64,000 nt of DNA from Pseudoalteromonas xiamenensis (GTDB taxonomy: Bacteria; Pseudomonadota; Gammaproteobacteria; Enterobacterales; Alteromonadaceae). The notes under the pieces are model-generated. The model made no database searches and was not told the origin of the DNA. It was given only the letters and a program-made list of their open reading frames with translations. Within the stretch, counting starts at the first letter, position 1. The number at the start of each line of letters is the position of its first letter. This document shows, one piece after another, positions 55,447-63,606 of the stretch. Both the position numbers and the translations under genes were made by a program. The stretch is taken from the NCBI RefSeq assembly GCF_042431545.1, contig NZ_JBHLYX010000006.1; one strand, written 5' to 3'.

Positions 55447-55603
55447 TTGTATTAACGCTCTAAGTTACAAGCAAATAATTGACAGGTACTTTGTGAGCTT
55501 GGGTTGATTTAAATCGATAAGTTGTCACAAATCTGTATATGATGGAGATCAAAAACACTTATCCGTCAGTTATGTTTTAATGTAGTCAACAACGGTTTTC
55601 ACC

Positions 55604-55801
55604 ATGGGAAACTATCACGGCCTGGGTTATGGTCAGTATTTGGTCGGTCGAATCAGCAGTGCCATGAACAGATCTGTTATTGGTGACAGCTATCGTATCA
55701 AGGTGACGCCTTTAACGCAGCAAAACCAACAGCAAAAAACCAGCATAGTTGGGTTATGCCAAACAGTGCCTGAAAGATATCACTGCCTGGAAGCAGAGTA
55801 G
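55604..55801 (+). pseudogene. Histidine-kinase C-terminal remnant
   Basis: HGLGYGQYLVGRISSAMNRS then YRIKVTPL matches the end of the kinase at 1849-3066 (EGLGHGQYLVSRIAKVMG ... FRVVVSP). Nothing of HisKA, HAMP or sensor remains upstream; an in-frame stop lies at 55583-55585. It ends within the 3' part of the convergent membrane-protein gene, reproducing the tail-to-tail layout at 1224-3066. Confidence 0.65.
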
Positions 55802-56318
55802 CTATGCCGGCCAGGCCTGCTGTATAACCTGTCAGGCGTACAAACCAATGTAAGGATTGTTTTTTGTGCAGTTGATAGGTTGCAAGCAATGTCCACAGCC
55901 CACCCTGCATTTCAACGGCTCCGCCAACACTGTTTTGCAGCGAAAACAGCAGGCTAATGGCTGCTACATCACCATGGGTGGTTGCCATATCTATCGCAGT
56001 TAGTGCCATACAACCGCTGGCTGTCATCAGTCCCGCCCAGAGTATTGCTAGCGCGTTGATAAGTCGGGTAAAAGGTGATGCAACACTGTTTCTTGGCGCA
56101 GTCAAATTGAAAGACAGTAACAACAGGCTCAATGGAAACAGCAAATAAAGGCCTATATACCAACATCTTATTAGCAAGGGGTAAGAGTTGATGGTAGCTA
56201 TGGTGTGTTCGACTGAACTGCCTAGATGTGTAAAAAGCAGCAAAACGGCACTGAATCCAAGTAAATAAATGATTCCACATATAAATGCACTGGTTGGGTA
56301 TAGCTGGTAGGGTTTCAA
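55698..56318 (-). CDS. Polytopic inner-membrane protein, paralogue of 1224-1859
   Basis: 206 residues with about six membrane segments. Shared marks with the first copy: YLLGFS in segment one, IRCWYIGLYLLFPLSLLLLS, LQNSVGGAVEMQGGLWTLLA, GYTAGLAGIATLLPGSDIFQ and ALFGITQLCWFF. Intact, though its kinase partner has been lost. Function unknown. Confidence 0.72.
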   Translation of the reverse strand: MKPYQLYPTSAFICGIIYLLGFSAVLLLFTHLGSSVEHTIATINSYPLLIRCWYIGLYLLFPLSLLLLSFNLTAPRNSVASPFTRLINALAILWAGLMTASGCMALTAIDMATTHGDVAAISLLFSLQNSVGGAVEMQGGLWTLLATYQLHKKQSLHWFVRLTGYTAGLAGIATLLPGSDIFQALFGITQLCWFFAVGFAALKASP

Positions 56319-56562
56319 TGGCCGCTCCGTTTAAGCTGGTCGAGCCACCATAATGCGTTTGCGGTGAATTTTGCGTGAAATGTTGGTTTTTAATTCGTCT
56401 AGGGCAGGCAAATAATATCCTTCCTAAAGCAATTAATCAGAACATCTGGCTGATACCAAATAGTGTACTGGCCAATGTCAATCCGGGAATCATGGTTAAT
56501 GTGAATAGCCACTGATTTCCTAGACGCCTTTTAGTTAGATAAACTAGCTTAAAAAGAGGTGT

Positions 56563-57475
56563 CTGTGAGCCATAAACGTTACCCCGAACAATTCAAAATC
56601 GAAGCAATGAAACAAATCACCGTTGCCGGCCATTCTGTTGCTGACGTTGCCAGCGTTTAGGTACTGCCACACAGTCTTTACGTCTGGATTAATCGCTATG
56701 GTCCTGACTCTGAGGAACATCTACAGCAGTCTGCTGAGTCCTCAGAAATTCGACGATTACAAAAAGAGCTTAAGCATGTTATTGAAAAAAGCGGCGTACT
56801 TCGCAAGCCACCACGAGTAAGATACGCCTTTATCCGAGAGCATCATCACAGCCACTCAGTGTAACATCTGTGTCAGCTGTTTGATGTTCATCCGAGCGGG
56901 TAATACGCGTGGAGGAGCTGCGCAAAGTCGAAGCGACAACGTGACAATAAACCAACACAAACAATGTTGGCTTGAGTCTGGTGGTGTTTATGGATACCGA
57001 AAACTCCATCGAGATCTTGGCGCTGTAATGGACTTGTTCTCACGACGAATTATTGGTTGGTCAATGGGTAGTCGTATCACCAAAGAGCTTACGTTAGATG
57101 CTTTATTAATGGCGGTATGGCGTCGTAAACCTACAGGCAAAGTGTTGGTTCATTCGGATCAAATAAGCCAATACACGAGCCATGATTGGAGTGAGTTTCT
57201 AAACGCTCATGGTTTGAATGGTAGCATGAGTCGTCGAGGTGGTTGCCATGATAACGCAGTAGCAGAGAGTTTCTTTCAACTGTTGAAACGTGAACGAATA
57301 AAGCGAAAAATCTATGCGACCAGGGACGACGCAAAGATGGATATGTTTAATTATATTGAGATGTTCTACAATCCGAAACGACAGCATAGTTCCAATGATG
57401 GGCTATCACCGTTTGAGTATGAACGTCAGTATTTTAATGAGGCTAAAAGTCGTCTACTGAAGTAGTGGCGATTCA
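56563..57475 (+). mobile_element. IS3-family element, decayed, with internal deletion
   Basis: From GTG 56563 OrfA reads MSHKRYPEQFKIEAMKQITV ... ADVASV, then a stop and shifts (RRLQKELKHVIEKSGVL in one frame, KAAYFASHHE in the other). OrfB resumes with SGGVYGYRKLHRDLG and jumps straight to AVMDLFSRRIIGWSMGSRIT, so about 90 codons including the first catalytic Asp region are missing. The rest of the integrase core follows (VLVHSDQISQYTS, NAVAESFFQLLKRERI, RQHSSNDGLSPFEYE). The 3' terminus AAGTAGTGGCGATTCA is at 57460-57475. Inactive. Confidence 0.8.
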
Positions 57476-57526
57476 GATCAATTAGTAAATTCGTGGTATT
57501 ATTATGAAAATAATATTGGTTATAAA

Positions 57527-57560
57527 TTTCACCTTTTTTTGACAATGCTTTCTGTATTCT
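57527..57560 (+). promoter_or_regulatory. TTTCAC-type promoter, unit 1
   Basis: TTTCAC-CTTTT-TTTGAC (57527-57543) and TATTCT (57555-57560). Confidence 0.62.
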
Positions 57561-57644
57561 GTTATTAATTTATCAACATTGACACCCATTCTAAGATTAC
57601 ATCAACGAGTGTGTTTTGTTCAGTTTTTAATATTTTCCCCCAGT

Positions 57645-57672
57645 TTGTTATCAGGGATGATAACAATTTTTT
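57645..57672 (+). terminator. Hairpin with T-run ending unit 1
   Basis: TTGTTATC-AGGGAT-GATAACAA followed by TTTTTTG. An intrinsic terminator about 85-110 nt downstream of the unit-1 promoter. Confidence 0.5.
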
Positions 57673-57783
57673 GCTTAATCAAACGAAATTGGTCATCGAT
57701 AACATAGTATTAAGTTGAATGGTTTAATTACGTTACATATCAACACATGCGTGTTTTGAGAGGCAAAGAGAGATTCAATACAC

Positions 57784-57799
57784 TGAATCGCCACTACTT
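57784..57799 (+). repeat. Isolated IS3 terminus
   Basis: TGAATCGCCACTACTT, the inverse of the end at 57460-57475 and identical to 48503-48518. The two ends here bracket promoter unit 1. Confidence 0.5.
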
Positions 57800-58081
57800 A
57801 AGTACTAGCTTTTATTTTGTCAATTCCCAAATGTATCTCATAACTAGATAACACATAAAGACGATTTTGAATTCCATCTTTAACTGTTGTGGTCAGGGTA
57901 AGTGATGACCCAAGCCACTTCTATGATTAGCATTTCGATGAGCTTACGTTTTATCATCGCAAATTCTCTTATCTCAATTTAAGTAAATTATAGATTGGAA
58001 CTGTTTTGCTCTTGGATAATTTCTATAAGACTTATTTATTTGCGTTGTTATAATTAATTTCTAATAAATATTATCTATAGA

Positions 58082-58115
58082 TTTCACCTTTTTTTGACAT
58101 GGTTTTCGATACTAT
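58082..58115 (+). promoter_or_regulatory. TTTCAC-type promoter, unit 2
   Basis: TTTCAC-CTTTT-TTTGAC (58082-58098) and TACTAT (58110-58115). Confidence 0.62.
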
Positions 58116-58192
58116 GGTTTTGCTATCTAGAATAGTTTGCTGAGTTCAGCTGCTTATTCAAAGGTTGATTCATGTTATTCCGAGAATGAGGC

Positions 58193-58210
58193 GCCATCAT
58201 GGATGATGGC
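58193..58210 (+). terminator. First hairpin of unit 2
   Basis: GCCATCAT-GG-ATGATGGC followed by ACCTTTT. Same core (ATCATGGATGAT) as the next hairpin. Confidence 0.4.
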
Positions 58211-58260
58211 ACCTTTTAAGTGCAATTGATATTTTAATTTTTCTAGATTACTCCCTTGAT

Positions 58261-58280
58261 TGTTATCATGGATGATAACA
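58261..58280 (+). terminator. Second hairpin of unit 2
   Basis: TGTTATCAT-GG-ATGATAACA followed by CTTTTT; counterpart of the unit-1 hairpin. Confidence 0.45.
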
Positions 58281-58739
58281 CTTTTTGGTTGATAAAATAA
58301 GGCTTTTAATCAATGTGGTGGTTGGCTTAAGTGTTCTTTAATTTGTAGGTTAAAGCCTTTGCTTTGTTGTAGATTAATTTTTTTATTTTTTCTCATAAAT
58401 ATCCAATGCGTCCTCTACCTTCTTAAATTTTAATTATTTCCGTTATGCCCGAGCACTTCAGGTTTTTGATTGCAAAAACCTACTTAAGCTCGAGTTTTCT
58501 TTTGTCGATTATCAGAAGCCTCTCATACCAGAAGGGTGCATATAGTCGTATTTGAATATTAATTATTAAGTTAAAGTTAATTTTAGAACTTAACTATTTT
58601 ACTTTTTGGCTGCACAAGTAAGGATCTGTAGTTGAAATTTTGGAATGGGTTGGCGTTTTTTAAGTTAAAAGTTGTCGATGACATGTGGATTAATAACTTT
58701 AACTTGTTGTCACTATTCTTTAAATAATATTTTTATGAG

Positions 58740-58773
58740 TTTCACCTTTTTTTGACAATGTTGTTGATACTCT
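58740..58773 (+). promoter_or_regulatory. TTTCAC-type promoter, unit 3 (TonB receptor)
   Basis: TTTCAC-CTTTT-TTTGAC (58740-58756) and TACTCT (58768-58773). The receptor starts at 58992, leaving a leader of about 210 nt. It contains a degenerate hairpin at 58883-58902. Confidence 0.62.
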
Positions 58774-58991
58774 CCATGTGCTATTCGAATAGTGTATTTT
58801 ATTTTGCTTCATCTTTGATGTTTATTCAAAGGTTGAACCAACGATTTATTTTTGTTGTTCCGCTTCTAATATCTCCCTGGATTGTTCTCACGGATGAAAA
58901 CACCATTTTAGTATAATTAAGATATAAATTTTCCTAAAGTTGATATTAGTTGCAAGGGCACAGAAGATTAAATACTATCAGGTGATTGAAA

Positions 58992-61790
58992 ATGATTAAA
59001 AATAGAATCGCAAAAAGCGTTAACGCTGCATTGGCATTAGGCGCTGCAACTTCTTCTGTACTTTCTATGGGAGTTTTTGCAGCACAGGAGGAATCCGAAA
59101 AAGTAGAGCGCATTGAAATAACAGGTTCTGCAATAAAAAGAACTGATTTGGAAGGGTCTTTACCTATACAAATTATCGATTCAGCAGACATTGAAAAATC
59201 AGGCATGTCAAGCGTACCAGAATTAATAGCATCATTACCAGCGATGCAAGGGTTTACAACTGAAGGTGAATCTGTTGGTGGCGGCGGTGGTGGCATTCAA
59301 ACTGCATCTCTTAGAGATTTAGGAGAGTCGTATACTCTAGTTTTAGTTAATGGTCGTCGTCAGGTTTCAGCAGATTCCGGTGGTGCTGTAGACATTAATG
59401 CAATTCCTTTATCTGCGATAAAACGAGTTGAAATCCTGACAGATGGCGCATCTGCTTTATACGGCTCGGACGCAATCGCAGGTGTAGTTAATTTTATATT
59501 AAAGGATGATGTTCAAGAGACCACTATAACAGCACGTTACAGTAAACCCAAAGACACATATTCGGCCAACTTTTCAATAACTACTGGTTTTGGTGATATA
59601 AGTTCAGACGGTTACAATATTGTTCTTTCGTACAGCCATGACCAAAAAGATAGCCTTCGAGCTGCTGATCGAGACTTTGCTCGAACTGGTTTTGTGCAAT
59701 TTGAACATGGTGGTCAGGATCTTGTTGCGATCGCGGGTTCTAGCAATGCTATTCCAGGAAATGCTTACATTTCGTACTATGATCCTGATGATTTAGATGG
59801 CGATGGCCGATTAGTCGAATCGCTTTCTTTTAACCCATATAAAGAGACGACTGGGCAATGCCACTCATCGAGTGCACCATCCGGAACCGCTTGTCAGTTC
59901 GATTACACAAGTACGTTAGAAATCCAGCCAGAAAGTAAGCGAGACAATGTTTATGCAAAGGCTGATTTTGTTTTGGCAGATGATTTACGTGCATTTGCTT
60001 CTGCTTCTTTGTCCAACTACTCTTTAACGGCGCGAATAGCACCATATCCAACAGGAACGTTTACCTTAGATTCTACTTCCGATCTCGTTGCTGAGTATGT
60101 CTTACCTCATTTGACTGACTATCAGAAATCAAATTTGAAAGAAGTCGCTGCAAGATGGAGAACGCTTCCAGGAGGTAATCGGACAGATGAGTTTGAAACA
60201 AAGACTGCGCAGCTTGTGGCCGGTATTAGCGGTGAAGTAAGCGAATGGTCTTATGATGCAACTATTTCTCATGGAAAAGCCACGAGGGATAATAATCGCA
60301 TCACAGGTTATCCACTTGATGAAGAATTTAGAGCATTATTAGCTTCAGGGCAGTTAAATATTTTTGTTCCGCCGGAAGAGATGTCTGAGGATCAAAATAA
60401 ACTGGTCAAAGGCACAATGTTTAATGGAAACTGGGACAAAACTGAAACGTCTTTAACTTCTTTCGAAGCGAAAGCATCAGGTGTGGTCGCTGAATTAGAT
60501 TCTGGCAGCGTTTACGTAGGCTTCGGTATTGACTACAGAAAACAACAATATTCTGTCAGTATCTCAGATGCTAATAAAAACGAAGTGGTCTTTTTAGATA
60601 GTAAAGGTGACGAATTCGATTTAGAGCGTGATATGTATGGAGCGTTTGCTGAAGTTGTAGTGCCTGTAGTTGAAAATCTTGAAGTAACAGCATCGCTTCG
60701 TTATGACAATATTGGAACGACATCAGACTCAAAGAGAACTGGTGAAAAGACGGTTGGTTCTTCTCAGAACGACACAACTTATAAGATTAGTGCTGCTTAT
60801 AGACCAACAGAGCAATGGCTACTTAGAGCATCGTATGGCACAGGGTTTAAAGCTCCAACGATGCGTCAAATTGCTGAACCTAGGATCGAGTTTGGTGTCA
60901 CTAGTGCCCCTTACGATTGTCCAGCCGGATTGCCTGCAGATAAAGCACAGTATTGCTGGTCCGATAAGTTGCAGTATGATGTTTATCGAGAAGGAAATGG
61001 TGACCTTAAGCCAGAAAAGTCTACTCAATACACTTTAGGATTTGTCTGGTCTGGTGATACAGGTACTAGCTTTAGTCTAGACTACTGGAATATTGAAATG
61101 AAAGATCAAGTTGATCGCTTGACTCAAGACCAAATATTCTTCAATGCTGCACTGTATAAAGATCTATTCGTTACAAAGATTGATAAAGGAACTGGAAATA
61201 CTACTTTAGCTATTCTTCAAGCACCTTCAAACGTAGGAAAATCAGAAAATTCGGGCATCGATTGGAGTTTGGATCTAACCAATGAACTGGCTATTGGTAC
61301 ATGGAAATTTGGTGTCCAAGGCACATATATGATCGAAAGCCAAAGTCTACGCGTTGGCTCCGATGACGTGTGGGAGACTAGTCTTGGGAAAGTAGGAACA
61401 AATGCAGCTGTTACTTTCAGAAATATTGTTAGAATCACTAACAGCCTAACATATGGCGATTTTACCCATGCGTTGTATATTAATGGTCGAAGTGGTTATA
61501 CAGATGCTGCTGCAGATATTAGCTTTTATGTAGCAGAAGCAGATAACTGGGATAACGCAGTAGATGGCTCATTAATATTGAAGCATGTTGATGCATATTT
61601 CACGATGGACTATCAGTTAAAATATAATTTAACTGACGACTCTGATGTTGCATTTGGTGTTAGAAATCTGATGGATAAGAAACCTCCATTTACTTTAAAT
61701 GCCTCTGCTGGGCATCAAGTTGGATATGATCCTCGATATGCTGACCCATATGGAAGAACTCTTTATGTACAGGCAAATTATAAGTTTTAG
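58992..61790 (+). CDS. TonB-dependent outer-membrane receptor
   Basis: I use ATG 58992 (AGGTG seven bases upstream); about 932 residues. Signal peptide to about residue 30 (...VLSMGVFAAQ), then VERIEITGSAIKR near the TonB-box position. The plug domain has RDLGESYTLVLVNGRRQV, VDINAIPLSAIKRVEIL and DGASALYGSDAIAGVVNFIL. The 22-strand barrel contains RASYGTGFKAPTMRQIAEPR and NGDLKPEKSTQYTLGFVW and ends in YVQANYKF. This class in Alteromonadales imports siderophores, oligosaccharides or peptides; the ligand cannot be read from sequence. Three tandem TTTCAC-type promoter units lie upstream. Confidence 0.93.
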   Translation: MIKNRIAKSVNAALALGAATSSVLSMGVFAAQEESEKVERIEITGSAIKRTDLEGSLPIQIIDSADIEKSGMSSVPELIASLPAMQGFTTEGESVGGGGGGIQTASLRDLGESYTLVLVNGRRQVSADSGGAVDINAIPLSAIKRVEILTDGASALYGSDAIAGVVNFILKDDVQETTITARYSKPKDTYSANFSITTGFGDISSDGYNIVLSYSHDQKDSLRAADRDFARTGFVQFEHGGQDLVAIAGSSNAIPGNAYISYYDPDDLDGDGRLVESLSFNPYKETTGQCHSSSAPSGTACQFDYTSTLEIQPESKRDNVYAKADFVLADDLRAFASASLSNYSLTARIAPYPTGTFTLDSTSDLVAEYVLPHLTDYQKSNLKEVAARWRTLPGGNRTDEFETKTAQLVAGISGEVSEWSYDATISHGKATRDNNRITGYPLDEEFRALLASGQLNIFVPPEEMSEDQNKLVKGTMFNGNWDKTETSLTSFEAKASGVVAELDSGSVYVGFGIDYRKQQYSVSISDANKNEVVFLDSKGDEFDLERDMYGAFAEVVVPVVENLEVTASLRYDNIGTTSDSKRTGEKTVGSSQNDTTYKISAAYRPTEQWLLRASYGTGFKAPTMRQIAEPRIEFGVTSAPYDCPAGLPADKAQYCWSDKLQYDVYREGNGDLKPEKSTQYTLGFVWSGDTGTSFSLDYWNIEMKDQVDRLTQDQIFFNAALYKDLFVTKIDKGTGNTTLAILQAPSNVGKSENSGIDWSLDLTNELAIGTWKFGVQGTYMIESQSLRVGSDDVWETSLGKVGTNAAVTFRNIVRITNSLTYGDFTHALYINGRSGYTDAAADISFYVAEADNWDNAVDGSLILKHVDAYFTMDYQLKYNLTDDSDVAFGVRNLMDKKPPFTLNASAGHQVGYDPRYADPYGRTLYVQANYKF

Positions 61791-61835
61791 TAACGGTTGA
61801 AACATTTACTTTAACTTTTTGACGTAAAAACATAG

Positions 61836-61874
61836 ATAGTGATGTGGTCAATTATTTTTTGGTCACATCACTAT
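61836..61874. terminator. Inverted repeat after the TonB receptor
   Basis: Arms ATAGTGATGTG and CACATCACTAT (11 bp, perfect) with a 17-base loop, 46 bp past the stop. No T-run follows, so it may be an mRNA-protecting hairpin or an operator-like site. Confidence 0.35.
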
Positions 61875-62052
61875 AATGGCGTTTGGGCTTTCAATTAGTT
61901 TTAACGTATATACTGACTTCTATATAAAGATGTCACCATAATTAGCTGACCACTACAACTTTAATTTTTCTACAATTATACAAATGTACCTTATCTTTCT
62001 TGGTACTTTTTATTTTTTATCTAAATACCTCGTTACCGCGTTGAAATCGAAG

Positions 62053-62631
62053 TTATACACCTTCATCGCTTTGTAATAGTTTGCGTAAAGAATAAAACTC
62101 AGCTTCGGACAAATTTGTATGCAGAGTGGCCAATTGCATGTTTCTGGCTATTTGGCTAGCGGACGGTTCAATAACTTTCGATTTCTCCGTTTCGCGAATG
62201 TTGCTAAAAATAACTTTCAACGTACCGTTTGTTGAGCTGGCAAAGTAAACCGTATTTTCTGTAAACTGGCTTTGCTCTGAATTGCTCAGTAATGCATATC
62301 GAGGCAATTTTTGAGTGAGTAGTTCCTGCTTGTCCGGTAATGCAATTGCACCAGCACCAAGCAAATTTAATTGAATAGATGCTTTAAAGTGGTCGACTGA
62401 CATTGGGCAAATGCCAATTGTTAAATACGCATCATAGGACTTGGTTTTTGGCATTGAATGCTCTAGGCGTTGTATCTTTAGTTCAAAATCACACTCTACT
62501 TGATGCGTTAAGGCAGTTCCTTTTTCCGCAAAGCTCCGCAATTTTGCTCGATTGAAGCTAGTGTCAAATGCGAGGTTTGCAGCAGAGGTAAACGATGCAA
62601 TTACAAATAGGCTAGAGATAATTTTTTTCAT
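62053..62631 (-). CDS. Hypothetical secreted protein
   Basis: I take ATG 62631 (GGGTGA upstream). It gives MKKIISSLFVIASFTSAANL with a signal peptide cleaved after SAA or nearby, about 192 residues in all. The mature part has two Cys (VECDFEL and IGICPMS) that could form a disulphide, and a C-terminal helical segment (TNLSEAEFYSLRKLLQ). No family recognised. It stands beside an IS3 fragment. Confidence 0.55.
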   Translation of the reverse strand: MKKIISSLFVIASFTSAANLAFDTSFNRAKLRSFAEKGTALTHQVECDFELKIQRLEHSMPKTKSYDAYLTIGICPMSVDHFKASIQLNLLGAGAIALPDKQELLTQKLPRYALLSNSEQSQFTENTVYFASSTNGTLKVIFSNIRETEKSKVIEPSASQIARNMQLATLHTNLSEAEFYSLRKLLQSDEGV

Positions 62632-62719
62632 AGCGTCACCCAAAATAAAGTGTCCATTTCCCTTAACATGAGACTTGTTGAATTAGAGTTTTCTGTAATA
62701 TCACAAACAGGAGACAACG

Positions 62720-62990
62720 ATGAAAAAGTCACGTTTTACAGAATCTCAGATCAGAGCTGTGCTCAAAGAAACCGATACGGGTATGAAGGTTAAAGAAGTG
62801 TGCCGCGAGCATGGGATCAGCAATGCTACGTATTACAACTGGAAAGCTAAATATGGCGGGATGGAAGCCTCAGATGTTAAGCACCTGAAAGAGCTTGAAG
62901 AAGAGAATGCCAAGCTTAAAAAGATGTACGCAGATGTCATTGATGCTATCAGTGCAAAATTAAAAAATCCCAAAAAAATTGATTTCAGAG
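62720..62990 (+). mobile_element. IS3-family OrfA, truncated
   Basis: GGAGA precedes ATG 62720. MKKSRFTESQIRAVLKETDT, VKEVCREHGISNATYYNWKA (helix-turn-helix) and ELEEENAKLKKMYADVIDAI (leucine zipper) are typical of IS3 OrfA (IS407-like). After about residue 85 the sequence diverges and OrfB is absent. The frame runs on to 63028 in unrelated sequence. Confidence 0.85.
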
Positions 62991-63102
62991 TTTTTCAAAC
63001 CGCCAATTGGATAAGTCAGTTCAAGTGAGTACCAAACTAACTTGAAATTCAACAAGATGCCCATATATTGGTGACTCCAATTTACTAATTGTATGGATAC
63101 AT

Positions 63103-63603
63103 ATGTCAATTAAAAATCTAAATCAAACTGTGACGGCAGGTGATATCGTTGTCAGCGACTTCGGTGTTTATCAACATTGGTCATTGGTCTCAGATAAAAT
63201 ATGCGAAAATGGACAGCCTATGCTAATTTCAGCGACAGCTCGAAATCGTACGGTAAAAGAAGAAAGCTGGGAAGTGGTCACTCAAGGAAAACCTACTTAT
63301 CCAATAAAAGTAACTTACGACCGCCCTATAGTCGCAGCCCTCGACCTCGCTCGTTCACAAATTGATATGTGGAAGTATTCCTTAACTACTAATAACTGCG
63401 AGCATTTTGTTAAGTGGGCCGTTGGTCTGGAGGTGTCGTCTAAACAAGTTGTAGCAGGCGTAATAGGTGCCACATTAGGTGCCGCCATTGTTAAAGCGTA
63501 CGCTGAAAACCCAACGACCATTAAAATGTTGGGCGGTTCTTTAGCGTTGGGTTCTTTGCTAGTTGTGGGTGCTCGAGCTATCGAAAAAAACAGTGATGCG
63601 TAA
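63103..63603 (+). CDS. LRAT-domain (NlpC/P60-like) protein
   Basis: 166 residues. GDIVVSDFGVYQHWSLVSDK carries the His of the LRAT family and TTNNCEHFVKWAVG the catalytic Cys (NCEHF is the family signature). After it lies a C-terminal hydrophobic tail with two Gly-rich segments (VVAGVIGATLGAAIVKAY, LGGSLALGSLLVVGARAI). Relatives are thiol acyltransferases or phospholipases acting on lipids. A viral- or eukaryote-type fold in a bacterium next to IS debris suggests transfer (inference). It converges on the S41 gene with a 3-bp gap. Confidence 0.72.
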   Translation: MSIKNLNQTVTAGDIVVSDFGVYQHWSLVSDKICENGQPMLISATARNRTVKEESWEVVTQGKPTYPIKVTYDRPIVAALDLARSQIDMWKYSLTTNNCEHFVKWAVGLEVSSKQVVAGVIGATLGAAIVKAYAENPTTIKMLGGSLALGSLLVVGARAIEKNSDA

Positions 63604-63606
63604 TTC

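Larger units (their letters stand above)
57527..58902 (+). repeat. Three tandem, diverged promoter-leader units upstream of the TonB receptor
   Basis: Units begin at 57527, 58082 and 58740. Each has TTTCACCTTTTTTTGAC, a -10 element, and about 90-190 bp further an inverted repeat related to GTTATCAnGGATGATAAC. Units 2 and 3 also share GATACT, a GCTAT...GAATAGT block, TTATTCAAAGGTTGA, a TGTTRTTCCG segment and CTCCCTnGATTGTT just before the hairpin. Only unit 3 leads directly into the receptor gene. No protein-coding gene lies between the units. Units 1 and 2 may therefore be solitary small-RNA genes or relict leaders (inference). Confidence 0.65.
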
